64,000 nucleotides of DNA from Streptomyces actinomycinicus (lineage in GTDB: Bacteria; Actinomycetota; Actinomycetes; Streptomycetales; Streptomycetaceae): NCBI RefSeq assembly GCF_016741775.1, contig NZ_JAERRK010000009.1:186001-250000 (forward strand), given 5' to 3'. The notes under the pieces are model-generated. The model was not told the origin of the DNA. It saw nothing but the letters and a program-made list of their open reading frames with translations, and did no database searches. The position numbers were made by a program, and so were the translations under genes. Shown here piece by piece: positions 1 through 7,940 of the stretch (positions are counted from its first letter, which is position 1; each line of letters begins with the position of its first letter).

Positions 1-336
1 CAGCGCCGCCGCGTGCTCGATCGCCTCCGTCTGCGACCGGGCGTACAGCCGCGCCCCCTCGGGCCCGCGGGTGCGCCGCAGCCGGTCGTAGATCAGGGTG
101 TGCTGGGCGGTCAGCTTGGCGGTGGTGTAGCCGGTGACCCCGCCCGCGGCCCGCCCGGCCTCCAGCACCGCCACCCGCTGCCCGGCCCGGGCCAGCTCGT
201 GGGCGGTGCTCAGGCCGGCGATGCCCGCGCCCACGACGGCCACGTCGACGTCGAGATCTCCGTCCAGGGCGGGGTGGGCCGGCCCTGGGGCGGTCCGCAA
301 CCAGTACGAATCGGTGACCTTCCGCTGCTCACGCAT
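1..336 (-). CDS. FAD-dependent oxidoreductase, N-terminal part (3' end outside window)
   Basis: The gene runs off the left edge; the 112 N-terminal residues are present. An ATG at 336 begins a protein whose residues about 32-60 form a Rossmann FAD/NAD-binding fold with the glycine motif VVGAGIAGLSTAHELARAG, followed by the acidic strand end VLEAG. The stretch GYTTAKLTAQH after it is typical of the DAO-like oxidoreductases that often carry a C-terminal Rieske domain; whether a Rieske domain is present cannot be seen. Substrate unknown. It is transcribed away from the PPK2 gene, whose stop lies 112 bp away on the same strand. Confidence 0.85.
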   Translation of the reverse strand, partial: MREQRKVTDSYWLRTAPGPAHPALDGDLDVDVAVVGAGIAGLSTAHELARAGQRVAVLEAGRAAGGVTGYTTAKLTAQHTLIYDRLRRTRGPEGARLYARSQTEAIEHAAAL

Positions 337-448
337 GGCCGCCGGGTACCCCCGCCGGTGAGGCTCACGTGTGCCGGCTCCCTCCCGCGCCGCGCACCGG
401 AGCGGCTGCGGGCCGCGGCGGCCGAACGCGTGCCGCGCCCCGTCCGGC

Positions 449-1318
449 TCACGGCTGTTCCAGCAGCCGTTCCCGGCACTCCGCCAGGTCGAAACCGGGC
501 TCCGGGTACCGCGGGTCCAGTTCCCGCAGGTGCTCAAGCAGCAGCCGGGTGATGGCCCAGTTGCGGTACCACTTGCGGTCCGCAGGGACCAGGTACCAGG
601 GCGCGTACGGCGTCGCGCAGCGCTCCAGGGCCAGCTCGTACGCCTCCTGGTAGGCGGGCCACAGGGCGCGCTCCTCGATGTCGTCGGGGGTGAACTTCCA
701 GTGCTTGTCGGGGCGGTCGAGGCGGCGCAGCAGACGGCGCTTCTGCTCCTCGGGGGAGATGTGCAGGAAACACTTGACGAGGGTGACGCCGTCCTCGGCG
801 AGGGACCGCTCGAAGTCGTTGATCAGGCCGTAGCGGCTGCCGACCTCGGCGGGCCGGGCCAGGTGCCGGACGCGGGCGATGAGCACGTCCTCGTAGTGCG
901 AGCGGTCGAAGATGCCGATCTCGCCGGCTTCGGGCAGTGCGCGGCGCACCCGCCACAGGAAGTCATGGCGCCGCTCCTCCTCGGTGGGCGCCTTGAACGC
1001 CTTGATCCGGCACCCCGAGGGGTTGAGCTGGCCGATCACGTGCTTGACCGTGCCGCCCTTGCCGCTGGTGTCCATGCCCTGGAGCACGAGCAGCAGCCGG
1101 CGCCGGTCACCCGCCGTGCCCGCCGCCCACAGCCGCTCCTGCAGCCGGGCCAGGCGCCTGCCCGACCGGGCGGTGTCCGCGAGCCCGGCCTGCTTGCCGT
1201 CCGGGGCGCCGGGCGTGGCCCGGGCGTCGTACCCGGCGAGATCGATGCGCTCGCCCTCCGGGAGCCGCAGCTGCTCCCGGAGGGCTTCTCTGCGCTGGCT
1301 GCCCGGGTGTTTCGGCAC
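449..1318 (-). CDS. ppk2: Polyphosphate kinase 2 family protein (PPK2)
   Basis: Encodes 289 aa, the usual size for single-domain PPK2 enzymes, which transfer phosphate between polyphosphate and nucleotides (AMP/ADP or GDP) in the cytoplasm. The Walker A motif GMDTSGKGG is at residues 81-89 and the Walker B/lid region FDRSHYEDVL begins at residue 137; both are intact. The N-terminal region with LPEGERIDLAGYD resembles the class III type that can act on AMP as well as ADP, but class assignment from sequence reading alone is tentative. ATG start. It is in the same orientation as the slipin gene upstream with about 40 bp between them, so co-transcription is possible. Confidence 0.92.
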   Translation of the reverse strand: MPKHPGSQRREALREQLRLPEGERIDLAGYDARATPGAPDGKQAGLADTARSGRRLARLQERLWAAGTAGDRRRLLLVLQGMDTSGKGGTVKHVIGQLNPSGCRIKAFKAPTEEERRHDFLWRVRRALPEAGEIGIFDRSHYEDVLIARVRHLARPAEVGSRYGLINDFERSLAEDGVTLVKCFLHISPEEQKRRLLRRLDRPDKHWKFTPDDIEERALWPAYQEAYELALERCATPYAPWYLVPADRKWYRNWAITRLLLEHLRELDPRYPEPGFDLAECRERLLEQP

Positions 1319-1360
1319 GGGCGCTCCTTCCGTCCCGGTCGGGGGTGGCGACGGCGTCTG

Positions 1361-2200
1361 CTAGCCGGGCCGAGGTTCGCCGTCGGGGTGCGGTTCGCCG
1401 TCCGGTTCCGGCTTCCCCTGCAGGGCCTCCGGAACCGGTGACTGCCCGCCCCGTTCCAGGAAGTGCAGCAGCTCCACCGGGATGGGCAGGACCAGCGTGG
1501 AGTTCTTCTCGGCCGCCACCGCCATCACCGTCTGCAGCAGCCGCAGCTGGAGCGCGGCCGGGGTGCCGGACATCTGCTGGGCGGCCTCGGCGAGCTTCCT
1601 GGAGGCCTGCAGTTCGGCGTCCGCGTTGATGATCCGGGCCCGGCGCTCGCGGTCCGCCTCGGCCTGGCGGGCCATGGACCGCTTCATCGTGTCCGGCAGC
1701 GAGACGTCCTTGATCTCGACCCGGTCGACCTGGATGCCCCAGCCCACGGCCGGACTGTCGATCATCAGCTCCAGGCCCTGGTTGAGCTTTTCGCGGTTGG
1801 AGAGCAGATCGTCCAGGTCGCTCTTGCCGATGATCGACCGCAGGGACGTCTGCGCCATCTGCGACACCGCGAACTTGTAGTCCTCGACCTTGATCAGGGC
1901 GCTGGTCGCGTCGATCACACGGAAGTAGACCACCGCGTCCACCCGGACCGTGACGTTGTCGCGGGTGATGCCCTCCTGGGCCGGGATCGGCAGCGTCACG
2001 ATCTGCAGGTTGACCTTCTGCAGCCGGTCCACGAACGGGATGATCAGCGTCAGGCCTGGCGACCGCACGTCACCGGCGACACGGCCGAGCCGGAACAGCA
2101 CGCCCCGCTCGTACTGCTTGACCACTCGCGCCGCCATAGCCAGGTACACCACACCGGCGGATCCCACCGCCGCCGCGGCCACCAGCAGGTCCTCGACCAT
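1361..2200 (-). CDS. Slipin / SPFH (band 7) membrane protein
   Basis: A 279-aa stomatin-type protein. Residues about 5-25 are one hydrophobic segment (AAAAVGSAGVVYLAMAA), followed directly by the slipin signature VKQYERGVLFRLGRV and a band-7 domain (DRLQKVNLQIVTLPIPAQEG, VDAVVYFRV, SQTSLR-type motif at AQTSLRSIIGKSDLDDLLSNRE). A coiled-coil stretch follows (RQAEADRERRARIINADAELQASRKLAEAAQ). Such proteins oligomerise in the membrane and organise lipid microdomains; no partner NfeD protease gene is visible next to it. The Pro/Asp/Gly-rich tail is unremarkable. ATG start with a purine-rich site (AAGGAGG) just upstream. Confidence 0.93.
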   Translation of the reverse strand: MVEDLLVAAAAVGSAGVVYLAMAARVVKQYERGVLFRLGRVAGDVRSPGLTLIIPFVDRLQKVNLQIVTLPIPAQEGITRDNVTVRVDAVVYFRVIDATSALIKVEDYKFAVSQMAQTSLRSIIGKSDLDDLLSNREKLNQGLELMIDSPAVGWGIQVDRVEIKDVSLPDTMKRSMARQAEADRERRARIINADAELQASRKLAEAAQQMSGTPAALQLRLLQTVMAVAAEKNSTLVLPIPVELLHFLERGGQSPVPEALQGKPEPDGEPHPDGEPRPG

Positions 2201-2306
2201 GGTGACCTCCTTGCACAGAGGCCGGTTATGTCTGCTGTTGCCACGATAGGCCCGTGGGGCCGGGATGCCGAGGTTTCCCGGCGTCCCGGCCCCACGGGCA
2301 GGACCC

Positions 2307-3797
2307 TCACGCGGCCATGCGCAGCTCCACCGGTTCCGTGCCCGCCGCGCTGTGCCGTGCGGCCCAGTTCTCCAGGGCGGTGCGGCAGGCGTGGTCCAGG
2401 TGGTGCAGGCCGGAGACGTCCAGCCGGACCGGGCGGTCCTGGGGCAGCGACTCCAGGCTGTCGAGGATCTTCGGCAGCCGCAGGAAGGTCGCGTTGCCGG
2501 ACAGGTGCGCGTCCACCGGGCCCGCGCCCTTGTCCACGACCTCCAGCTTGACGTGCGAGGCCTCCCAGGCCGTCTTCACCACCGCCAGCGCCAGACCGAT
2601 GAGCACGCCCTCGAACATGCTGACCGCCACGATGGAGACGGCCGTGACGGCGAGGACCAGTGCCTCCCCGCGGTGCTCGCGCCACAGCACGGCCAGCGCG
2701 CGCACCGGGACCAGCTTGCCGCCGGCGTGGATCAGGACGCCCGCGAGGGCCGGGAGCGGGATGTAGGCGAGGACGCCGGGCAGCAGCGCCGCGAACAGCA
2801 GCAGCCAGACCCCGTGCAGCACCCGGGAGGCCTTCGTCCGGGCGCCCGCCTGCACGTTGGCCGCGCTGCGCACGATCACCGCGGTCATGGGCAGTGCGCC
2901 GAGCAGCCCGCACACCGCGTTTCCGGCGCCCTGGGCCACGAGTTCCCGGTTGTACTGGGTGCGCGGGCCGGAGTGCAGCCGGTCCACGGCCGCCGCGCTG
3001 AACAGCGACTCGGCGGACGCGATCAGCGTGAAGGCGACGACCGTGCCCAGCAGGCCGAGGCCGGCCAGCTCGCCGAACGCGCTCGCCGTCGGCGGCTGGA
3101 CGGAGCCGAGCAGGCCCTTGACCTCGACCGTGGCCACCGGCACGGGCAGGGCGAGGACGGCCACGGTGGCGAGCCCGACCGCGGCGAGCGGTCCGGGCAC
3201 GGTGCGCGCCTTCGCCGGGGCGTGCTTCCACAGCAGCAGCACCGCGACCGTGCCCGCGCACACCGCGAGCGAGGTCAGGGCGCCGGTGTCGCCGAGGGCG
3301 TCCAGGAACGCGCCGGGCAGCCCGGCGATCTTGCCGAGCCCGGAGTCGGGGGCCTTCGCCGCCAGCGCCGGGTACAGCTGCCCGGCGATGAGTACCAGAC
3401 CGATGCCGGCCAGCATGCCCTCGACGACGGAGACGGAGATGGCCCGGAAGTAGCGGCCCAGCCGGAGCATGCCCATGGCCACCTGCAGCAGCCCGGTGGC
3501 GAGCACGATCACGCCGAGCACCGGCAGGCCGAACTCCTCGACCGCCTCGAAGACGAGCACGGTCAGGCCGGCCGCCGGGCCAGACACCTGCAGACTGCTG
3601 CCCCGCAGCACGCCGGTCACCAGGCCGCCCACGATGCCGGTGATCAGGCCCAGTTCGGCCGGGACACCGGAGGCGACGGCCACGCCCACGCACAGCGGCA
3701 GCGCGACCAGGAAGACGACGAGGGAGGCGGCGAAGTCCTGCCGCAGATGGGGGAATCGGGATATGAGGGTGCGGTTGCTGGTCATGGGCGCGCTCAC
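2307..3797 (-). CDS. SulP-family anion transporter with C-terminal STAS domain
   Basis: A 496-aa polytopic membrane protein with the SulP core (RQDFAASLVVFLVALPLCVGVAVASG at the N-terminus, about 10-14 hydrophobic segments to residue 395) and a short STAS domain at residues about 405-490 (VRLDVSGLHHLDHACRTALENW). The start is GTG at 3797; its GTGA overlaps the TGA of the carbonic anhydrase gene upstream, so the two are translationally coupled. An in-frame ATG four codons on (3785) is an alternative. Pairing with a carbonic anhydrase argues for bicarbonate (BicA-like) rather than sulfate transport; that is inference from context. Confidence 0.92.
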   Translation of the reverse strand: MSAPMTSNRTLISRFPHLRQDFAASLVVFLVALPLCVGVAVASGVPAELGLITGIVGGLVTGVLRGSSLQVSGPAAGLTVLVFEAVEEFGLPVLGVIVLATGLLQVAMGMLRLGRYFRAISVSVVEGMLAGIGLVLIAGQLYPALAAKAPDSGLGKIAGLPGAFLDALGDTGALTSLAVCAGTVAVLLLWKHAPAKARTVPGPLAAVGLATVAVLALPVPVATVEVKGLLGSVQPPTASAFGELAGLGLLGTVVAFTLIASAESLFSAAAVDRLHSGPRTQYNRELVAQGAGNAVCGLLGALPMTAVIVRSAANVQAGARTKASRVLHGVWLLLFAALLPGVLAYIPLPALAGVLIHAGGKLVPVRALAVLWREHRGEALVLAVTAVSIVAVSMFEGVLIGLALAVVKTAWEASHVKLEVVDKGAGPVDAHLSGNATFLRLPKILDSLESLPQDRPVRLDVSGLHHLDHACRTALENWAARHSAAGTEPVELRMAA

Positions 3798-4372
3798 AGG
3801 GCCTCGAAGGTGTCGGTCTGCGGGCGGTGCGTCCGTACGGCGCCGGTGTGCACCTCGTAGTACCAGGCGTGCAGTTCCAGCTGACCCCCGGCCAGTTTCC
3901 GCTCGACGCAGGGGTACGAGCGCAGCCGCAGGAGCTGGGTCAGGACGTGGCTCTGCACGCCCTCGGCGACCTCCGGGTCCTCGGCGGCGCCCGCAGGGCG
4001 CGGAGTGGCGTGCGCCAGCCAGTCGCGCACGGCCGGTACGGCGGTCAGGTCGTCGCCGCGGACCAGGGCGCCGACCGCACCGCAGTGCGAGTGTCCGCAG
4101 ACCACGATGTCGCGGACGCCGAGCACCTCGACGGCGTACTCGATGGTGGCGGCCTCGCTGGTGGGCCGTCCGCAGGCGTAGGGCGGGACGATGTTGCCCG
4201 CGGTGCGCAGCTCGAACAGCTCGCCGGGGCGGGCCCCCGTGATCAGGGCCGGGACGACCCGGGAGTCGGAGCAGGTGATGAACAGGACCTGAGGGGACTG
4301 GCCTTCGGCGAGTCCGGCGAACTCCTCAGGGCGCTGTCCGAACGAACGGGCGTTGTCGATGAGGGGCTGCAT
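3794..4372 (-). CDS. Beta-class carbonic anhydrase
   Basis: A 192-aa beta-carbonic anhydrase that interconverts CO2 and bicarbonate. Zinc ligands are all visible: C34 and D36-R38 in ITCSDSRVV, H94 and C97 in CGHSHCGAVGAL. I chose the ATG at 4372 (MQPLIDNARSFGQR) because homologues begin there; the reading frame stays open another 111 codons upstream but that part is low-complexity Arg/Pro-rich sequence. The 3' end overlaps the GTG of the SulP transporter by 4 bp, so the pair probably supplies or takes up bicarbonate as one unit. Confidence 0.95.
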   Translation of the reverse strand: MQPLIDNARSFGQRPEEFAGLAEGQSPQVLFITCSDSRVVPALITGARPGELFELRTAGNIVPPYACGRPTSEAATIEYAVEVLGVRDIVVCGHSHCGAVGALVRGDDLTAVPAVRDWLAHATPRPAGAAEDPEVAEGVQSHVLTQLLRLRSYPCVERKLAGGQLELHAWYYEVHTGAVRTHRPQTDTFEAL

Positions 4373-4451
4373 GGGTGGGTTCCTCCTGGCGCGCCTGCCT
4401 GGCGCGTCGGGCTCGAACGACGGTTGTGGGGGGAGGGAACGCGGCCCGGCC

Positions 4452-4844
4452 TCAGCAGCGGAAGACCTGGAGCGCTGCCGGTGTGCGGGCTCTGGAAGTT
4501 CCGGGGGTGTGACCGTGCGGGACGCCGGAGTGGGCCGCCGTCGCCGCCTCGGCCGCCCGGCCGGATATGGGCGGGTGCTCCTGGGCGCAGCCGGAGGCGG
4601 GTCCGCGGTGCCGGTCGCGCACCTGCGGGATGCCCGCGGGATCGGCCGGGCGGCCCGGGGCGCGAAGCGTCTCGGTGCCCTTCGCCGACTGCACGGAGGG
4701 AGCAATTCCGGTCTCGGTCTTGGCCAGTGCCTGACCGACGGTGTGCGCGGGTGCGAAGTTTCCCGTGGGGGCGAAGAGGTGAAGGGTGAGCAGCGTCATG
4801 CCGAGGAGGGTGAGCAGGGTCCGGGCCGTCGTACCTCGGAACAT
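4452..4844 (-). CDS. Small putative exported protein, function unknown
   Basis: A 130-aa protein starting at ATG 4844 (MFRGTTARTLLTLLG), preceded by a purine-rich ribosome site (CCGAAGGGGGG). Residues about 8-24 are hydrophobic (LLTLLGMTLLTLHLFAP), which fits a signal peptide or a single membrane anchor; the remainder is hydrophilic, Pro/Ala/His-rich and low in structure, ending in Cys. I do not recognise a domain. A long perfect inverted repeat lies about 70 bp upstream. It sits upstream of, and in line with, the carbonic anhydrase gene 79 bp away. Confidence 0.55.
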   Translation of the reverse strand: MFRGTTARTLLTLLGMTLLTLHLFAPTGNFAPAHTVGQALAKTETGIAPSVQSAKGTETLRAPGRPADPAGIPQVRDRHRGPASGCAQEHPPISGRAAEAATAAHSGVPHGHTPGTSRARTPAALQVFRC

Positions 4845-4914
4845 GAGCCCCCCTTCGGTTTGTTCACGTCTCTTGTCCGGACCAAGCATTGGTCAATGGA
4901 TGGTCAAGAAACAC

Positions 4915-4946
4915 GTTAACCCTGCAAAGTCCTTTGCAGGGTTAAC
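4915..4946. terminator. Perfect 15-bp inverted repeat, likely terminator (or operator)
   Basis: The arm GTTAACCCTGCAAAG (4915-4929) is followed by TC and then its exact reverse complement (4932-4946). The arms are AT-rich compared with the surrounding DNA, and there is no mismatch. It lies 96 bp downstream of the zapE stop on the minus strand and 71 bp upstream of the next minus-strand start, so it could end zapE transcription; minus-strand sequence after it is GTGTTTCTT, only weakly U-rich. An operator role for the downstream gene is the alternative. Confidence 0.55.
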
Positions 4947-5041
4947 TGCGCGTCATGCGCACGAGAGAGCGTGAAAAATGCGGGTGGCCTGGCCTGAACT
5001 CGCCCTTGCCGTCGCAGGGGCCGCCCGGGTAATGAGGGGCC

Positions 5042-6145
5042 CTAGGCGCCGACCAGTCCCTTCGCGTCGCGGGCCAGCGCGGTGAGCCGGGATATCGCAC
5101 GGAAGTACTTCTTGCGGTAGCCGCCGTTCAGCATCTCCTCGCTGAACAGCTTGTCGAACGGCAGGCCCGAGGCCAGTACCGGGACCTCGCGGTCGTAGAG
5201 CCGGTCGGCGAGCACCACCAGGCGCAGCGCCGTCGACTGGTCCGGCACGGGCCGGACGCCGGTCAGGCACACCGCGCGCAGTCCGTCGGTGAGCGCGCCG
5301 TACCGGCTCGGGTGCACCTTGGCCAGGTGCTCCAGCAGGCTGGAGAAGTCGTCCAGCGAGGCGCCCCCGGTGGCGAAGGCCGTCTTCATGACCTCCTCGT
5401 CGGAGAAGGGCGCCGGGGCCTCGGGCAGGCCGCGGTGACGGTAGTCCTCGCCGTCGATGCGCAGGGTGCGGAAGCGGGCCGACAGGCCCTGGATCTCGCG
5501 CAGGAAGTCGGCGGCGGCGAACCGGCCCTCGCCCAGCTTGCCGGGCAGCGTGTTGGAGGTGGCGGCGAGCGCCACGCCGGCATCGACCAGCTTGCCGAGC
5601 AGCGTCGACACGAGGACCGTGTCGCCGGGGTCGTCCAGCTCGAACTCGTCGATGCACAGCAGGCGGTGACCGCTGAGGGTCTGCACGGTCTTCTGGAAAC
5701 CGAGCGCCCCGACCAGGTTGGTCAGCTCCACGAAGGTGCCGAACGCCTTCAGCGCGGGCTCGGCCGGGGTGGCGTGCCACAGGGAGGCGAGCAGGTGGGT
5801 CTTGCCGACGCCGTAGCCGCCGTCGAGGTAGACGCCCCGGGGGCCGGCCGGGGTCTTCGGGGCCTTCGGCCTGCCGAACCCGAGGAAGCCGCGCTTGCCG
5901 CCGCCGACGGCGTGCGCCCCGCCGAGTCCGGCCGCGAAGCCCTCGAGCACCCGGACGGCCTCGGTCTGGCTGGGCTGGTTCGGGTCCGGGATGTACGTGG
6001 AGAAGCGGACCGAGTCGAAGCGCGGGGGCGGCACCATCTCGGCGACCAGACGGTCCGCCGGGACGTGCGGCTCGCGGGCGCACAGGGACAGCGGGCCCGC
6101 GTCCGGCAGAGGGCTGGATCCTGGGGCGGCGGTGGAGGACGACAC
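5042..6145 (-). CDS. zapE: ZapE/AFG1-like cell-division ATPase
   Basis: A 367-aa AAA+-like ATPase. The Walker A motif is YLDGGYGVGKTHLLASLWH and the Walker B motif LLCIDEFELDDPGDTVLVS; a DFSSLLEHLAKVHPSRYGAL segment and the C-terminal LYDREVPV region match the ZapE/AFG1 family. In E. coli ZapE associates with the Z-ring; its role in actinobacteria is not settled. I place the start at GTG 6145 (GTG TCG TCC TCC) because homologues begin with a short SSS-AAPGSSPL-type leader; the frame is open further upstream but there it is antisense to the low-complexity start of the divergent reductase gene. Only 37 bp separate the two starts. Confidence 0.9.
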   Translation of the reverse strand: MSSSTAAPGSSPLPDAGPLSLCAREPHVPADRLVAEMVPPPRFDSVRFSTYIPDPNQPSQTEAVRVLEGFAAGLGGAHAVGGGKRGFLGFGRPKAPKTPAGPRGVYLDGGYGVGKTHLLASLWHATPAEPALKAFGTFVELTNLVGALGFQKTVQTLSGHRLLCIDEFELDDPGDTVLVSTLLGKLVDAGVALAATSNTLPGKLGEGRFAAADFLREIQGLSARFRTLRIDGEDYRHRGLPEAPAPFSDEEVMKTAFATGGASLDDFSSLLEHLAKVHPSRYGALTDGLRAVCLTGVRPVPDQSTALRLVVLADRLYDREVPVLASGLPFDKLFSEEMLNGGYRKKYFRAISRLTALARDAKGLVGA

Positions 6146-6182
6146 AGTTACCCATGCTAAGCGCCGTGTCACACTGCACGAC

Positions 6183-7157
6183 ATGCGACGGCTCTTCCCT
6201 GTGACCGAAGAAACAGCAGCCCAGGCCCCCGGCGGAGGCGCGGCGGCCGCCGGACCCGAGGGGGAGGGGGCGGCGGCCCGGGCGGGTGCTCCCGCCGGTG
6301 GGACTCCCGCAACCACCGGCACCGGCGCTTCCGGCGGTAGCCCGGCCGGCCTTCCGGGCGGTGCCCCGGCCGGCACTCCCGGTGGTGCCCCGGCAGACGC
6401 ATCCGCCGGGGCTGCCACGGCCGGGGACCGGGAGTGGAGCCTGGCCGAGCTGGCCGCCGCCTACGCCTACCCGGAGCCCGCCCCCGGCGCCCCGCGGCCC
6501 TGGCTGCGGGCCAACATGGTCTCCTCCCTCGACGGCGCCGCCCAGCACGAGGGCCGCTCGCAGCCCATCTCCAGCGCCGCCGACATGCGGATCTTCGGCA
6601 CCCTGCGGGCGCTCGCGGACGTCGTCGTGGTCGGCGCGGAAACGGTGCGGCAGGAGGGCTACCGTCCCGCCCGGGTGCGCGCGGACTTCGCCGGGGCCCG
6701 CGCCGCCGCCGGACAGACCCCGGTCCCGGCCATCGCGATCGTCACCGCCAGCCTGGAACTGGACTTCACGCTCCCGCTGTTCACCTCCCCCACGGTCCCG
6801 ACGCTGATCCTGACCGGAGCCGCGGCCGCCCCCGACCGGGTCGCCGCCGCCGAGAAGGCCGGGGCACGGGTGGTGATCGCCGGCGAGGGCATGGGCGTCG
6901 AGCCGGCCCGCGCCGTCCAGGCCCTCGCCGGCCTCGGCCACACCCGTCTGCTCACCGAGGGCGGTCCCCGGCTGCTCGGCCAGCTGATCGCCGCTGAGGT
7001 GCTGGACGAGCTGTGCCTGACCGTCTCGCCGATGCTCACCGCGGGGGACGCCCAGCGCATCGCGGGAGGACCCTCGGTCGCCGTACCGCGCCGGTTCGGG
7101 CTCGTGTCCCTGCTGGAAGAGGACGGGTTCCTGTTCAGTCGCTACCGTCGCTCCTGA
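6183..7157 (+). CDS. RibD C-terminal-domain (pyrimidine reductase-like) protein
   Basis: A 324-aa protein from ATG 6183. Residues about 15-82 are a Gly/Ala/Pro/Thr-rich disordered stretch, followed by a dihydrofolate-reductase-like RibD_C domain (residues about 100-320) with the motifs LRANMVSSLDGAAQHEG, RIFGTLRALADVVVVGAETVRQEGY and LLTEGGPRLLGQLIAA. It lacks the zinc deaminase domain of full RibD, so it is a stand-alone reductase-fold protein. NADPH-dependent reduction of a pyrimidine or riboflavin precursor is the family activity; the actual substrate is unknown. Divergent from zapE with a 37-bp intergenic region. Confidence 0.88.
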   Translation: MRRLFPVTEETAAQAPGGGAAAAGPEGEGAAARAGAPAGGTPATTGTGASGGSPAGLPGGAPAGTPGGAPADASAGAATAGDREWSLAELAAAYAYPEPAPGAPRPWLRANMVSSLDGAAQHEGRSQPISSAADMRIFGTLRALADVVVVGAETVRQEGYRPARVRADFAGARAAAGQTPVPAIAIVTASLELDFTLPLFTSPTVPTLILTGAAAAPDRVAAAEKAGARVVIAGEGMGVEPARAVQALAGLGHTRLLTEGGPRLLGQLIAAEVLDELCLTVSPMLTAGDAQRIAGGPSVAVPRRFGLVSLLEEDGFLFSRYRRS

Positions 7158-7285
7158 ATTCAGCGGAATGCTTCGTTCCGGTTTGCTTCCGGCGGGCAGA
7201 CTTAGTCGGCAGTACCCGTGCGATCACGGGGAAGGATGGTTTCCGCAGGGGCCCTGCCGGGCCCACTAAGGAGAAGAGGCGCCTG

Positions 7286-7768
7286 GTGTTCACAAGCGTT
7301 CTGATGATCGAGAAGGCCCTGACGTCCGTGGACGTGGAGTTCGTCACCACCCTGCACGGGGACGAGCCCGTCACCTTCCACGTGCTGCTCCAGCCGCGCG
7401 GCGACCAGGCGGACCGGCTGCTGCGGGCCATCGACGACATCGCGCTCGGCGAACTGGACGAGGCCGTGCGCGAGGGGGAGACGCCGGAGGGGCACGAGGC
7501 CCGGAGCGTGGGGCAGCAGGCCCTGGACGTGTCGCTGCAGGCGCTGCGCGCCGCGGGGAGCCGGGCCGAGGGGCGGCTGGTCGAGGATCACCCGCTGGAC
7601 GCGCTGAAGTCGCTGGTGGCCGAGGTGGGCGCCGACGAGGTGATCGTGCTGACCGATCCGCACTACGTGGAGGAGTTCTTCCACCGGGACTGGGCCTCCC
7701 GGGCCCGGCACAAGGTGGGGGTGCCGGTGCTGAAGCTCTTCTCGCACAGCAAGGCGCAGGGCGAGTGA
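7286..7768 (+). CDS. Conserved actinobacterial protein of unknown function upstream of murC
   Basis: A 160-aa protein starting at GTG 7286, with the ribosome site AAGGAGAAGAGG 7 bp upstream, which decides the start. It contains an alternating alpha/beta pattern (LDALKSLVAEVGADEVIVLTDPHYVEEFFHRDWASRARHKVGVPVLKLFSH) reminiscent of a nucleotide-binding or universal-stress-like fold. Homologues are sometimes labelled indole-3-glycerol phosphate synthase, but at this length and without the (beta/alpha)8 barrel motifs that name is not supported. It is 172 bp upstream of murC in the same direction. Confidence 0.8.
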   Translation: MFTSVLMIEKALTSVDVEFVTTLHGDEPVTFHVLLQPRGDQADRLLRAIDDIALGELDEAVREGETPEGHEARSVGQQALDVSLQALRAAGSRAEGRLVEDHPLDALKSLVAEVGADEVIVLTDPHYVEEFFHRDWASRARHKVGVPVLKLFSHSKAQGE

Positions 7769-7940
7769 GGGCCGGGCGGCGTCCGGGGCGCGGTGCGTCC
7801 GCCGGACGCGGGCGCGTGGTGGCTCCCCGCGCCGTTCCGCGGGCCCCGGGCCGGACCGGCCCACCCTCCTTGCGGGGGACCCGGTGCCCCAGCGCATAGG
7901 CTAGGGCTGCTTCAGCTCGTACCGTCCCTGGGAGAAACGC

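Noticed and set aside
5895..6182. Upstream extension of the RibD-like reading frame into zapE
   Set aside because: This part is antisense to the conserved N-terminus of ZapE and encodes no RibD-like sequence; ATG 6183 fits homologues.
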